NCBI GenBank assembly: GCA_949358305.1
Contig: OX442317.1
Location: 7,940,186-8,004,185 of the forward strand
Reading direction: 5' to 3'
Length of the DNA: 64,000 nucleotides
From: Strigamia acuminata
Lineage: Eukaryota; Arthropoda; Chilopoda; Geophilomorpha; Linotaeniidae
The position numbers and the translations under genes are program-made. Below, piece after piece: positions 47,512 to 58,400 of the stretch. The first letter of the stretch is position 1; every line of letters starts with the position of its first letter. The notes beneath the pieces were generated by a model, which saw only the letters and a program-made list of their open reading frames with translations, was not told where the DNA came from and searched no databases.

Positions 47512-48143
47512 TTAATTGGGAGCTGTGAGCCTTCTAAGTGCGATTTCCGTAATCTGACGTAACAACATTGTTGCCGAGCCGTTTAAATAAAAATGTAATG
47601 TTACATGGAAGGATCCCAGTCCATCCATACCCAACGTTATAGTGTTTGTTTGTCTATGATAGTCGGTGAAAGTGATGTCTTCGATCCCCACTCGGATATC
47701 GTTTATTGGTATTAACGAGTTGTCTTCCCAATCATTAACGACCACCAATTCGGGTTGAATGCTGCTGTAAGTTGTGTCAAACCACTGAAATTGTCCTTCT
47801 ACCCCTGGTATATATTCGCCGGAGGCTTCTGGGTGCCGTTGAATTTCTCAATCTCCTGAAGTGCCTGCGACAAATGCATTTCCTGAGGACCTTGAGTTAC
47901 ATCCTCCTCCAGGATGAAATTTTGTAGTGTTTCATCCTGATTGGTCCAAGTAGGACGTACACGCATTTTCTGATAGGCGTTAAAAGCGCAAAAATAGACC
48001 CAAGGTTGTTGTGGGAAAGCGTCAGCTAGCAAATGGAACCAACGGTCAACCGGGTGTCTGTGTGTGTAGTACAACCAGACCATGGCTAGATCCCATGCAT
48101 CACAACGTAGGTTAAAAAATGGATGAACTTGCTCATTGGCCAA
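47512..48143 (-). pseudogene. unrecognised ORF pair split by a frameshift
   Basis: Two frames, 48143-47799 (114 codons, aromatic-rich: FFNLRCDAWDLAMVWLYYTHR, HLLADAFPQQPWVYF) and 47748-47512 (DIRVGIEDITFTDYH, GSFHVTLHFYLNG), meet with open reading in the second frame across the gap. They look like one protein broken near 47790-47800. No known family recognised. Confidence 0.4.
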
Positions 48144-48159
48144 GACGAGACCCTGGGTT

Positions 48160-48260
48160 TATTAATTATAAATGTTTCATGTATTTCCTTTATATTAGTT
48201 AGAGAATCGTTCAATATTTTACTTTCTATTGTTTTTTTCCGATTTTAAAAGAGTTGGGTA
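48160..48260 (-). pseudogene. remnant of coiled-coil gene N-terminal region
   Basis: About 95 bp (attaattataaatgtttcat onward to ttttaaaagag) nearly identical to 38770-38870. A third trace of the coiled-coil gene family in the island. Confidence 0.8.
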
Positions 48261-48413
48261 ATAATAGACGTATTGTCTATCTTCCAAAAACAAACTGTCG
48301 AATGGTAATCCCATTGTAGAAGAGATAATTTGTTAAAAAAGAACGACACTTTTTTTTTGCCAGATAAACGTTGTATAGCAATGTCGATTCATTTATACAA
48401 CTTATGTGTCTTT

Positions 48414-48692
48414 TTATGTGATTGTTGATTTAATTTTATCTATTCTGAAATATTTCCTTGTTTTTTCATTCAGACTATTAATTATAATAGATTCCTGTAT
48501 TTTAGCAGAACCAGACAGGGTTACGTGTTGAATTGTGGGGTAATTGCTGAAATTATCACAATAAGCTAATGTTTCTGCTCCGTCTCCTAATGTTTTTGCT
48601 CTATTCCGAGTGGTCGATGCGATTCCGGCCGTACTTGTCAAAGCAAGTTGCATATCCAAAGGGAGTAAATTAGGATAGTCTCTTGCCCACAT
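48414..48692 (-). CDS. small unrecognised ORF overlapping a 246-bp satellite relative
   Basis: 93 codons from an ATG that lies inside a diverged satellite unit. Here the unit holds an extra 22 bp (about 48621-48642) that keeps the frame open. The C-terminal part (SGSAKIQESIIINSLNEKTRKYF) resembles the ESKILN...IINSLETKLN stretch of the coiled-coil ORF at 38096-38872. It may represent the ancestral 5' end of that gene. Speculative. Confidence 0.3.
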   Translation of the reverse strand: MWARDYPNLLPLDMQLALTSTAGIASTTRNRAKTLGDGAETLAYCDNFSNYPTIQHVTLSGSAKIQESIIINSLNEKTRKYFRIDKIKSTIT

Positions 48693-48856
48693 TATGCAAA
48701 ACCAGCGTCATGCATGGGGTGGATGCGGCTGTACTAAATAAATAAAATAAACCTAAAAGTGGCAAGTCATGTATTTGAGAATTTACACGTAACATTTGGT
48801 TTATAAATTGTTTTTTCATGACTTAAGATTAATTTTGTACTTACTTTGTATTACTT

Positions 48857-49640
48857 GGAATGTGTGCGTACGGTAGTTTATAAGTTACATAAGTGAGTGA
48901 TACTAACTTGTGTACGTAAGTGCACTCTGGCCGAGAACAGACCACTTCAAGTTATAGGTGGGACGATATATTTTTTGTCTTATAATAACGAATATTTTTT
49001 GTCGATTAATCGTTTACATGTTTTTCTATACGATTGTAGATTTTGGCTGTTAATTTGTTGAAGTTTTCTTATTCTTAATCAACATATACAGTTTCATCAG
49101 GTTAATCATTTGCATTAAATCGAACTTTTGGCATGTGGGTCTGAAATACGATTTACAAGAAGAACAGAGGATTATTTAACTTTCATGCGATCCAATTTTG
49201 GATAAAAACATCTAGGACATAGGTATCTGGATGTGTCGTCAATGTACGATATTTTTAAATTTCTTATTGAATTAGCATATACGTATCGATCAACGTCTTG
49301 ATCTGTGGTTACAGCCCCCAGCTTGATAAACATTTCAGACCTCACATTCAAATAAACTCTGTTGCTCGTTACTACGAACATTGTCATAAAAACCTATTGA
49401 TGTTATCATCATATACTGGTATTTGTTTTATACAAATATATCTACAGGATTCCGTCTATGTATGTGTAGTGTATGTACTGTATATAGTTATGAATATCAT
49501 TATTGAACGTTGATTAAACCAAACTTGAACAACGTTATTATTTGTTATGTGTGCTTGCGGTAATTTTTAAGTTACATAAGTGAGTGATACTAACTTGTGT
49601 ACGTAAGTGCACTCTGGCCGAGAGCAGACCAGTTGAAGCC
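48857..49640. repeat. pair of ~95-bp direct repeats
   Basis: Left copy about 48860-48955, right copy about 49545-49637 (aagttacataagtgagtgat, actaacttgtgtacgtaagt, gcactctggccgagarcaga shared). The spacing is about 685 bp. They could be short long-terminal repeats of a small element or a simple duplication. Confidence 0.8.
49172..49387 (-). CDS. small unrecognised ORF between the direct repeats
   Basis: 72 codons including DDTSRYLCPRCFYPKL, a CPxC motif close to the C terminus. It lies wholly inside the direct-repeat pair. Too short to assign. Confidence 0.25.
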   Translation of the reverse strand: MTMFVVTSNRVYLNVRSEMFIKLGAVTTDQDVDRYVYANSIRNLKISYIDDTSRYLCPRCFYPKLDRMKVK

Positions 49641-49703
49641 CTCTTTATTCTTTCTCTTTTTTATTGACAAAAAAAATAATACAAACTTGCATACCTATAT
49701 GTA

Positions 49704-49780
49704 AAGTAAAAATGTAACTGTACTATCCTTACATCCCTTAGATGCTGGTTTATACCTGGAAATGTTGCGTGCTTTTTAAC
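49704..49780. repeat. right member of island-flanking direct repeat
   Basis: It shares aagtaaaaat, ctgtactatc, ttacatcc, ttagatgc and ggaaatgttgcgtgcttttt, in the same order, with 36468-36537 on the same strand. The two lie about 13.2 kb apart and bracket nearly all the repeated ORFs and both satellites. Confidence 0.75.
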
Positions 49781-49834
49781 ACATACCAGTCGGTGTGTTC
49801 ATATAAATATCTCCTTTATCCTTTGATTTTGTAC

Positions 49835-49916
49835 ATCTATGATGTAGCAAGGGGGGATTTGTGGGTGTGTGGCTAAATTTGTCTACACAGACCCAGTACC
49901 TTGCTACACCATAGAT
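49835..49916. other. 82-nt hairpin
   Basis: atctatgatgtagcaagg pairs with ccttgctacaccatagat over 18 positions with a single G.U-type mismatch. Beyond an internal loop, gggtgtgtg can pair with cacagaccc with one mismatch, leaving a loop of about 14. Size and shape resemble an animal pre-miRNA, but a transposon terminus or chance inverted repeat is also possible. Confidence 0.5.
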
Positions 49917-52587
49917 TTCTATATAGTATAATTGTAGCATTGTTTTTTTTTTTTTGCTTGCATCATGCAAAAGTGTTTCTATTCTTTGTATAAGGTTTGA
50001 TGCAGAGTCTAGCATCATACTTGTATTTTTGCCACTAGACTAGAGTATGTCTCTATTTTTTTCCATTAAAATGGCAGCCTCCAGGCCAGCATGGCCATTT
50101 TGTGCTAACTGTTCGAAAAGATAAATGAAATGTTGTTAAATGTATTTTAATATTTTATAGTAAGCTCATTACAATATGTATTCTCTTTTGTGTTTATTCA
50201 CTTTGCAGATAAAATTTTTTATTTTTATATTTTTATGTTGCTATTTTCTTTAAGAAATAACCTAATGGTGCCTTTTCTGTAGTAATTATTCCAACGAATG
50301 GTGTAGGAAAACACTCATTATTTGAGCTTTAGGTACGTTAATGTCGTCATTACATTATGTAAATAGAAATTTGTACGAATGCTACAGTTTGCCAAATTTC
50401 AATAACCAATAAAGTTCAATGTAGAGTTACTACTTTGTCATTCACTTCTTAGAACTTAACTATTCACAGACTCACTTTTACGTCTACTTCTATTTGAACT
50501 TTGATGGTTCCATTTTTTCCATTTTTCCAATTTTTCGTTTTTTTTAATTTTAGAATTTTATTCTTAATTTGTTTCTGTTTGCTCTTGGATGATTGGGAAT
50601 TAGCAAACTGGATCCTGCGTGCTTTGCGAGTTAGACATGTGGATACCATTGTTGTGAAAATGAAAATCACTTTCACCGAGTTATTATGGGCAAGTTTCCT
50701 TTTTATTGCTCATATTTCAACTGTGACATTACTACACAACGATGGGGCACGGGATTAGGGGATTGATAAACAAGTTGCCAGGACCTTACTTTAAAAAGAG
50801 TACTATTAACACTCAAGAGTTCAAAAGTTATCTTTTTTGTCAAAAATACAATAAAATAAATAAATAAACATTTAATTAATAGTTAACACATTATAAAACG
50901 AGTTTGTTGTCACCTCTGACAACTCATCATTTCATTTTCATTCCCAATTCATATTGCACTTGCTGACAGACCTAATGCAGTTTTATGGTGATTTTTATGA
51001 GCAGAATCTGGAAAAAGGTGACGTGAGAGCTTTCACAACTTGGATGAATTAAGGCATTAACAAGTAAGTCAAGTGTTTGAGTTGTCTCCGATCATTCCTG
51101 CAGAGCATTGATTGGAAACATTTTATCTCGTAGAGTTAATTTTTTCTAGTATTCTTTGGATTGATGGCCGAGATGGAGGTTTATTGTGGTTTCGTTTGAA
51201 ACCGTTTCTCGCCGTATTTCATTCCCAAAATATGAGCAACGTAAGTGTTAGGTCAAGCGCCTAACTTATTTCCTCGTCCTTTGTCAAGTGACTACAATTT
51301 CGTCCAACTTTGGCTACTGGTTTGTTGACAAGCTTTTTCTCACTAAATTAATCTGCGTCATTAAACCGTATAAATAACAAGTGTTTTATTTACAGTATAA
51401 AATGGCGCTCCAGACGAAAACTGCTCACTCCATCGTTTCATTTCCGTAGTTTTCAATGAACGAGCCGAGAATTGAAGCGAAAAAAACCTTCATTTGACAT
51501 CTTTCCGCTCATGACACTTTGCACACTCGACATTACAGAGTATTAGTGAGTTAATAAATTATTATTTAATTATTTCATGTAAAAATTGAAATTTGACTCG
51601 TGTTTTTAATATTTCATAGATGCAGGTATGGGTCGACATGTAAATGCTCAAGGATGTGATAATTCAGTTGATGTAAAAGGCTAAAAGCGACTGAATGGTA
51701 CCAAAATCAAAGAAACGCGTATTCAGATTTCAGACACGTGTTATCATTCATTCGAGGCAAATGTGAATCACTATGGCCGGATTGGGTATTTTTGTTTCAC
51801 GAAAAGTGGCAAAGAATAGGCGCAATGTTTGTACAAATCAAGTATACGAATTCAATCTACAAACACATGTAATCTATTCATCTTGTGTTTAAATGATACA
51901 AGAGAAGAAGACGGTATGGCAAAATCGGAGAAAAATGCACTCGTTTTTAGAATGTGTCATCAAAGTAAATAAATAGCAATTACCGGTATTTTACTTTTAA
52001 AACGAAAAGAATAATTAATTTTTCCCATCAGTGTCAATATTTGCACGGCATTTACATGAAGACGTAATTATCGATATTGAAATTGCTTTTCCTATTTATA
52101 GTTGCAATTCGTGAACATTTTGTTCCATTTCAGGCGGTTACAGCCATTGTTTTTAGCTTAATGTTGCACAGAGATCCAATCATTTTCTAGAAATGCTAGA
52201 TCCAGGTAGTTTGTAACGAAGATTTGTGCAGGAAAAGAATCCATACGCACACGTCCTCCTCTGCTGGACCAAGAAATTGCATCGGTCAGTACAAATTCCA
52301 CACGATTATGTTGTTGAATCGACGCAAACACTGGAAGAAAATGAAGTTACGACAGAACAGAACTTATTTGATTGTAAGGCCTAGAAATGGGATTAAAATT
52401 ATTTCTAATGCAAAGTACACATGTTTTGAATTTTGACTTGAAACAAAAATTATTCTTTTTCATCTTCTTGGCATAAAACAAATTTACCTGTGGGCCTTTC
52501 TTAGACCGCTGGTTTCCAATAGAGCGCTGTGGGTGCACAATGAGAGGAAATACCAAAACGGAATGTGTAAATAAAAATTATGTGAGA
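49917..52587. other. long stretch without a supported gene
   Basis: AT-rich sequence. Scattered short frames (for example 50501-50758, 52224-52436) have no recognisable product or splice context. A region near 51650-51960 reads partly open but with stops and may be a decayed element. I see no RNA gene. Confidence 0.4.
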
Positions 52588-52815
52588 AAAAACATTATTT
52601 CGGAAAAAATAATAGTTTCAGAAAAAAAATTGTTTTGGAAAAAAACCAATTATTTCAGAAAAACACAAATTATTTCGGAAAAAAACACATTATTTCGGAA
52701 AAAAACACATTATTTAGGAAAAAAACACATTATTTCGGAAAAAAACACATTATTTCGGAAAAAAACACATTATTTCGGAAAAAACAAATTATTTCAGAAG
52801 GAAACAAATTATTTT
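52588..52815. repeat. 20-bp minisatellite
   Basis: About 11 copies of a 20-bp unit (cggaaaaaaacacattattt) with edge copies degenerating on both sides. It lies upstream of the FASTK-family gene. Open frames through it on the + strand are low-complexity artefacts. Confidence 0.92.
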
Positions 52816-53151
52816 GGTGTAAGTACTACAAATTTTTTAGGTGTAAATAAATTTTATTGGTGAGAAATTCATGCTTTTTCGTGGAAAAACAAATTTTCTT
52901 GGCATTCAAATCCTCTCATAAATCTCTAAAATGTGATAAAGCCTTGGATAAAGCGCTATGTCACCACACATCGGATCAAACAGTCCAAAAATCGAGTTTG
53001 GCGCCAACTGTTGTCCAAGAAGCATGGAGCGATGTGATTGGCCAACTGTGAGAAGAGCCGTGATTGGTCCTGCCTATGTCTCCCCTATGTAGAACTACCG
53101 CAATTTGAATGTGAAATCCCCTTCACGTAGCGACATAAAACCAGTAAAATC
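52816..53151. promoter_or_regulatory. upstream region of the FASTK-family gene
   Basis: A 336-bp non-repeat stretch before the start codon. It probably contains promoter and 5' UTR. No element recognised. Confidence 0.35.
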
Positions 53152-55433
53152 ATGTATAAAATCCTCCAGTTTTATCTAAAACAATCTAAATGCTTCGATT
53201 ATAGTCGCAGAAACATTTTCAGTGCTAAAATTCAAACATTTTCGCCCAAAACATCCCAAAACGTCGTTAACACAGCATTGACCCAAGAAGTTCCATCAAA
53301 CCGTTCGCAGAAAGAAAATGACTACGCGCATTCGGTTATGGAGAAACTCGACAAATACGCGGGTTATTTAGCCAGAATAAACCAACCCGACGATCCGGAT
53401 GAATGGAAGATTTTATTGAATGAAATTTCATCACCAGCTAACACGAATGAGGAGATGATAGCAGAAACGTGCAAAAATGTGCCCAACTTTAGCGACAGTC
53501 AAATTGAAGACTTGTTGGTGATTTTGTGTCAACAAACCGATCATTTCGAAGCGAATAATAATGCGAAATTGATTTTAACGGCGCTCGATCGGGAATGCAT
53601 TCGACGTTTACCCACGTGGGATGTTCGCACCAGTTTACGATTTGCCGATTGTTTTTTCCGTTCAAATCGAGCGCGATTCTTGACTTATAATTCTGCAATG
53701 ATTTCTGATTTAATCGGTCGCATTGGAGCGCTGAATTCGAGCGAAATTGTTCAACTTTTATTTTACATCAACGTGCAAAGGGAATGCGATTTAAAAGCAA
53801 TGGCTGCCCTCGAAGTTGAACTTTTAAAATTTCTACCTCAACTAACGACGGAAGAAGTTTCTATAGCGGCTTTGGCGTTTTTTAAAACGAAAAATCAGGT
53901 AAAAATGAGAGCAGTACAAATCCCAGTGCAGTTGTGAACGGCGTTTTTCGTTTGATTTACATCAATGAGCATTCACAACTATGCTGGAATTGGTTTATCG
54001 TTTGATTTTAATCTTTTTTTGTTAAATTTTAGTTAAAATCGAGGAATTTACTCGCAAAGATGCAACAGAGGTTCATATCCGATCTCAATAAATTACCGGA
54101 TCCAGCGGTTTCAGCATTTGGAAAATTATTTCGATTTTCGAGAGTCGCAGAGCCCGCATTGCTGTTGCAAGTTCTGGACAAGAGTTTGGCGCAAATTACC
54201 AAATGGAAACCGTCCGCGTGCTTGAATATTGGTTTGATCACCTTATCGAGGCAAATTGAGCACGAAGATTACGTGAAATCAACGGCTTTAAAATTTCTAA
54301 ATAATTTATCCGACCTAAGGATCAAGGAATTGAGTCATCTTTTAACTTGCGTGTCAACGTACGATTATCGCTTGGATTTCGCTCCTGATTTCTACTCGCG
54401 GATGGTAGATGAACTGCGGAAAACAGAAGTGCAAGCGCAATTGATGGACCATCCCTTGTATTTACCGTTGTGTTTACTCGCATTGGCGTATCACGAAATT
54501 TTTCCTCAAGATTTGATCCAACAAGCTTTGGATCCTCATTTTTTCAATCTGGTTCAAAGTAAATTTAGTTTATTTGCAATTTTTGTTCTCAAAAATAAAA
54601 TTTTTATTATCAAAAACTGCAATTTTTTGTTTTTTAGGTAAAGTGAAATATGGGATTAGAAGAGAATATTTAATGCTCGATTCAACAGTTGAAATTGAAT
54701 TACCAAACTATTCTGGCCCACGACTAGACCCGACCACGAAGCGTAATATATGGCAGGTGTGTTTTTAAGCCATTCGATTCAAATTTTTAAAAATTTAAAT
54801 GACACATTAGGCTGATGGGGCGACAATACCTTCCATAACCAACAAGAACCTTTCAATTTTCGAAAAGACGTTGCTCGCAATTAAGTATCAATTGTCGGAT
54901 TTGTTAGGTGGATTAAACTACGCGAGCATATTGTGCGTTCTTCCACATTTTAAACTACCAGGTAATTTGACATAACCAATTCAATTCGATTCAATTCAAT
55001 ATTTTGCAGATATTGTGATTCATTTAAATGAAAATAAACATCCCTTGCGTACAAATCACTTACGAACTTCGCATCGCAATATAACCACGGAGAAAGACAT
55101 TAAAAGGTAAAATTAAATCATCAAATTAACTACGATAACTTGAATTTTAATTTTTTGTCATTTTAGCATATGTTTTACGCTAACTGGAAAAAATTCCTAC
55201 GCCGAAAACACGAAAAAACGCTTAGCGCACGTTAAAATGAAGCACCGCCAACTGCAAATTTTAGGTTATCACGTGATTGAAGTAAAGAATTTAACAAAAT
55301 TAAATGAAAACGATGGAAAATGATTGATTTTTATCGTTTTTAGATCCCTTGGTACGATTATTTCTCGCTAGATAAACCAAAACGACTTAATTACGTGAAA
55401 AATTTGCTTCCGGAAGTAAAAAAAAATTCGTAA
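53152..55433 (+). CDS. FASTK-family mitochondrial RNA-binding protein (RAP domain)
   Basis: Members (FASTKD1-5, TBRG4) regulate mitochondrial mRNA processing and stability. Exons: 53152..53898, 54033..54558, 54638..54756, 54811..54961, 55010..55106, 55167..55281, 55344..55433; 614 residues. The N terminus is basic and aromatic with few acidic residues, as in a mitochondrial presequence. Long helical-repeat regions (SQIEDLLVILCQQ, DVRTSLRFADCFFRS, SSEIVQLLFYINVQ, IKELSHLLTCVSTYD) match the FAST_1/FAST_2 layout. A C-terminal RAP domain (about 545-605) shows FTLTGKNSYAENTKKRLAHVK, LQILGYHVIEIPWYDYFSL. By length it is closest to FASTKD4/TBRG4 or FASTKD3; I do not assign a symbol. It is convergent with GON4L; the stop codons are only 66 bp apart. 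Confidence 0.9.
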
Positions 55434-55499
55434 ATGGTACAAAACGTTTATTTACAACCAAAACCGTATCGATTTTTTTTTAATTTACAAATAAATATT

Positions 55500-58400
55500 T
55501 TATTTTAATCCGGGTTCTTCCGTCTCGCTGTCGCTGCCGCTTTCACTCGCGTGCACTGAAAAGAGTCTGATGAGTTCGGAAAACCGTTCCCGGACCTCGT
55601 CCACGGATTTATTCCCGAGTTGATGCGACACAATCTGAAACGCGACGTCGGTGACACCCAATTGTTGACAAGTTTTCAATATCAAACTATCGGCGGCCCT
55701 AAAAACGAAAAATTAACAAATATGCGAGAAATGCGACGAAAAATATGTCTAACTTGGTCCATAACACTATGACGTCCCCAAGTTCGTTGACCGAATGATT
55801 TTTAGCCGAAAGCGCTGAATTCTCATTTTTGTCCGCCGTAGATTGAGCACCGGTTGAACAAGGCGTGACGTCGTGAGAAATTTCTTCCATTTGAGACGCG
55901 ACGTCCTTTTCTTCTTCGGAGTCCTTAAGATCTGTGGGTGAAAGACTAGAAACGGACGATGATTCCGAACAAGGCGACGTCGGTTCGACCGGTTCTTGTT
56001 CTGTTGAGTGATTAAACGTCGATTCCTTGCATTTTTCTGAATTTAAGTAAATAACGCGGGCGGGCCTCAGACTTTTCCCAGTCTGTATGTATATCCGTCC
56101 ATCGATAAACTAGAACAGCGAAAAATAGATAATTACAAACAAAAAAGAAAAAAAAAGATTATTTGACGACTAAAAGGCCTAATAAAGTGCCAAAAGTGAT
56201 TGGGTTTCGTGTGAAAAATTGCAATTCTGTCAAAATATGCAATTTTAGACCAAAAAAATGCAATTTCAGACCAAAAAAATGCAATTTTAGACCAAAAAAA
56301 TGCAAATTTAGACCAAAATAATGCAATTTTAGACCAAAAAAATGCAAATTTAGACGAAAAAATTGAATTTTTGTGAAATTTTAGACCAAAAACTGAGTTT
56401 TTATGCAATTTTATGCATTAAATTGATTCATTTTGATCGAAAACAGACATTTTTGGTGCAAAAATTTAATCTTTATATAAAAAACTGCATTTTTTAGTGC
56501 AAGTAAGCGCAGGAGCAAGGCCATGGGTGCTGTTTGGTGGGTATACTCACTTTGGTACCGCATGGAATGCAATGCCGAATTCTTTTTTGTAATTTTAAAT
56601 CCTGCGATTCCGTGTGACAACGACATTGGCAGTTTTTTCCGCCGTAGTCGTGTTTGTCTTCCGGCAACGTGACGGATTCGTAACCGTCGTAATCCATTTC
56701 GCCGTCGCTGTCGGGCAACGTGATTTCCTCGTAGTCGGTCATCAAGCTTTCACTCGCCGATTCGGCCGGGAACAATTGCAAGAACTCTTCCATGAGATGC
56801 GCACGGCCGCGGAAAAGTGGCTGCATGATGTTTTTGATGTTGTCGAATCCCAAATTGATGTGTTCTTGACATTGCGCGAGTGTTTTGAGGATCTTTTGCA
56901 TGTGCTGCGGGTTTTTATCGAAGTGGATCTGCCGATGGAGATTAATTAAAGCTGGGAAAATGATTAGGGTTGATTGATTTTACTTCTAGTTTCCTCAGAA
57001 AGAGCCGCATTTGCTTGAATTGCAAAAACTCCAATAGTTTGCCGCATTCCATCGCTTGTTCGGGCATAAGGAAGGCGACGAATTCGGTGCAGAGTTGAGG
57101 AAAATCTTTTAGAAGTTTGCATACTTCACCGTGTAGCTGTTCGGAAGAGATAATATTTATTATTATTATTGTTTATTTTTTTTTTCTGTAAATTAATGTT
57201 TAAAAAAATATACTTGAACGGCTGATTTGTCAGATTGGCCAAACTCGTACAAGAGTTTAAGAAACAATTCGTATATATGTTCGTTGTTTTTGGTCACTTC
57301 TTTGACTTTGAGAAGGTAGGATTGCGCAAAAGCTGTTTCCCTCTCATCTCGCTAAAATAATAGGGAAAGACTACGTTAATTCCAGACAGAAGCGAGAAGA
57401 TTAATTGAATTTTTAAGTGTAAAAATGCATCTTTACATTTTTTACAGTTCAAAATTGCATTTCTTTACATTTTTTACAGTTCAAAATTGCATTTCTTTAC
57501 ATTTTTTACCGTGTATTAAAAATGCATTTTCTTCATTTTTTTTACGGTGTAAAAATGCATTTTTCTCATTTTTCAAATTAAAAAAATGCATTTTTCTCAT
57601 TTTTCAAATTAAAAAAATGCATTTTTCTCATTTTTCAAATTAAAAAAATGCATTTTTCTCATTTTTCAAATTAAAAAAATGCATTTTTCTCATTTTTCAA
57701 ATTAAAACAATGTACAAATGTCATTTTCACGTCCAAAAATATACACAACGAACCAATGGATCGGATTCCAACAAATCCGAAGCCAGCAATTGCAACTTCG
57801 CATGTATATCACGCTGCAGTCGGCTGCACCTCTTGCCCATTCCTTTCCCTTTCGGTGCCGTCTGAATCGTAGTACTAGCGGCCATCAAAGCCGCCAGATC
57901 TTCCGCATTATCCAACGGCTCCTCATCATCATCAAACAACTCCACATCGCTCTGCGAATCAGTTTCCACCACATCCTCCGCTTTACTCCTCTTTTCCACT
58001 TGCAATTCCACTTGTTCTTCCGCACCGCTTTCGCACACCACGTTCGAATCCATCATTTCCTCACTGCTATTTAATTCCGCCACAATTTCGCCGCTCGTTT
58101 CCTTCGGTGCGATCTTTCGCTGTCCGTCTTTGGCCGGAGAAACGTAAAACACCGGCAACGTCTTGGGTAAAATGACTTTAGGTTTGCTCAAATTGCCCCC
58201 AGTTTTTTTGAATCTATTCGGGCTGTATTTCTTGAGGATCGGCGAAATTTGTTTCAGAGGCGAGATTCGGTTGTTGGCGACCGCGGTCAAAGTCGGAACC
58301 TTTTCGGGCGTGCGGAGGATGGAGACGAACGGAGTTCCGCTCGTGACGACAACCGCAGTCGGACTGTTTGGCACGGCAGGCCTGATGGCCAACGGACGGG

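Noticed and set aside
52540..52863. Plus-strand open frames of 107 and 71 codons
   Set aside because: Low-complexity translation of the 20-bp minisatellite.
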